A stretch of DNA of 32,510 bases, taken from the NCBI GenBank assembly GCA_003220955.1, contig QHTW01000048.1, positions 1 to 32,510 of the forward strand, given 5' to 3'. Below are positions 31,768 through 32,510 of the stretch, one piece after another. Origin of the DNA: Gemmatimonadota bacterium. Lineage in GTDB: Bacteria > Gemmatimonadota > Gemmatimonadetes > Gemmatimonadales > GWC2-71-9. Numbering within the stretch: position 1 is the first letter of the stretch; the number at the start of each line of letters is the position of its first letter. The notes beneath the pieces were generated by a model. That model searched no databases. It worked only from the letters and a program-made list of their open reading frames with translations, and was not told the DNA's origin. The position numbers and the translations under genes were made by a program.

Positions 31768-32510
31768 GGCACTCCGGCAACGCTCCGGCCGAGGACTTGT
31801 CCGTCGCGCTTGAACACCGCGCCACCCTTCATGACGAAATCGACGTGCTCGAGCGTGCTGATGGTTTGTATCGGATCGCCGCGCACCGCGACGAGATCGG
31901 CATACTTCCCCACCGCGATCGTGCCGACATCGCGCTCCAGGCCGAGCAGGGTCGCGCCGTTCGACGTGCCAGCAACGATTGCCTGCATCGGCGTCATGCC
32001 ATAGCGCACCATCAGACCGAACTCCCGCGCATTGGTGCCGTGCTTCATCACGCCGGCGTCGGTGCCGAGCGCGATCTTCACGCCGGCGTCGACCGCCAGT
32101 TTGAAGGAGTTGCGGTGGCGGGGCGCGATGGCGAGGGATTTCGCGGCGATCGGCGGCGGAAGGCGGCCCGCAGTCGCCAGCGACTCGACGGTGAAACCAG
32201 CGAGCAGCGTCGGGACGAGCCACGTGCCGTGCTGTTTCATGAGTGCGACGGCTTCGGCGTCGAGAATCGAGCCGTGCTCGATCGACGTCACGCCCGCGCG
32301 GACCGCCGCCTTGATCCCGGCGCTGCCGTGCGCGTGCGCGGCGACGCGGCGATCGAGCTGGGTGGCGGTCTCCACGATCGCGCGCATCTCGTCTTCGGTA
32401 TACTGCTGCACGCCGACGGAATCGGTCAGCGACAGCACGCCGCCCGTCGCGCAGATCTTGATGACGTCGGCGCCGTACTTGACCATGTAGCGGACGGCGT
32501 TGCGGACCTC
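31764..32510 (-). CDS. Amidohydrolase-family protein (imidazolonepropionase/prolidase-like), 5' end cut by window edge
   Basis: The C-terminal 248 residues of a metal-dependent hydrolase; the frame stays open to 32510 and the N-terminus lies outside. Visible active-site elements: the likely carboxylated Lys in VIKICATGG, His in AAHAHGSAGI, His in SIEHGS and Asp in LGTDAGV. GLERDVGTIAVGKYADLVAV is the usual return to the small beta domain. This subgroup includes Xaa-Pro/Xaa-Arg dipeptidases and imidazolonepropionase-like enzymes; many are exported in this kind of bacterium, but the signal region is not in view. Its stop overlaps the E1-alpha GTG. Confidence 0.85.
   Translation of the reverse strand, partial: EVRNAVRYMVKYGADVIKICATGGVLSLTDSVGVQQYTEDEMRAIVETATQLDRRVAAHAHGSAGIKAAVRAGVTSIEHGSILDAEAVALMKQHGTWLVPTLLAGFTVESLATAGRLPPPIAAKSLAIAPRHRNSFKLAVDAGVKIALGTDAGVMKHGTNAREFGLMVRYGMTPMQAIVAGTSNGATLLGLERDVGTIAVGKYADLVAVRGDPIQTISTLEHVDFVMKGGAVFKRDGQVLGRSVAGVP

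Noticed and set aside
31768-32223. N-terminal extension of the E1 alpha frame by 152 residues
   Set aside because: The sequence overlaps the amidohydrolase gene, is Arg-rich and has no E1 homology. The GTG at 31767 with GTGA overlap fits the operon.

Overview
The window is 32.5 kb of dense, GC-rich bacterial DNA (about 64% by eye). No stretch over 300 bp lacks a gene, and I see no rRNA, tRNA, CRISPR array, transposase or phage gene. Several traits fit a Gemmatimonadota-like soil or freshwater bacterium: many secreted or outer-membrane peptidases, a Tat-exported asparaginase, ECF sigma/anti-sigma genes, few Shine-Dalgarno (SD) motifs and many GTG starts. No marker gene here proves the phylum, so this is inference. 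Most genes look chromosomal housekeeping or accessory metabolism.

Layout from the left. (1) A minus-strand ECF sigma / zinc anti-sigma / PDZ protein operon (154-2255). (2) A plus-strand ferritin-like/VIT membrane iron protein (2353-3459), meeting leuS (3456-5855, minus) tail to tail. (3) A chemoreceptor (5878-7980, plus). (4) A minus-strand gene train from 20742 down to 7977: GT2 glycosyltransferase, orphan zinc anti-sigma-like protein, secreted unknown, pncB, argC, argB, argD, argA-type GNAT, pncA-like nicotinamidase, an aminotransferase-SerA fusion, a DPP4-type peptidase and a dimethylargininase. Nearly every junction overlaps by a few bases (ATGA or GTGA) or lies within a few bases; the exceptions are 65 bp before argC and 27 bp before the nicotinamidase. 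(5) A plus-strand pair of Tat-exported glycosylasparaginase and outer-membrane beta-barrel (20797-22958). (6) A saccharopine-dehydrogenase-like gene diverging from a TetR regulator. (7) A membrane metallophosphoesterase and an S41 peptidase relative that start head to head. (8) A second minus-strand train entering from the right edge: amidohydrolase, orphan E1-alpha, M1 aminopeptidase, sugar dehydrogenase, dienelactone hydrolase.

How the genes fit together: the long operon joins glutamate-to-N-acetylornithine synthesis (argA, argB, argC, argD), NAD salvage (pncA/pncB) and the first two steps of serine synthesis (the fusion). It ends with an enzyme that makes citrulline from methylated arginine. 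Two ArgR-like boxes cover the -10 and start codon of argC, so the downstream part may answer to arginine.

The most unusual items are: the fused aminotransferase-phosphoglycerate dehydrogenase; two paired inverted arrays of a degenerate 8-bp unit (GCGGTTRG-like) built into gene ends; a TetR frame that runs through a strong hairpin terminator; an S41 relative with glycine at the usual nucleophile; a beta-barrel gene with no standard start codon; and promoters placed so close to the ATG that leaderless mRNAs are predicted.
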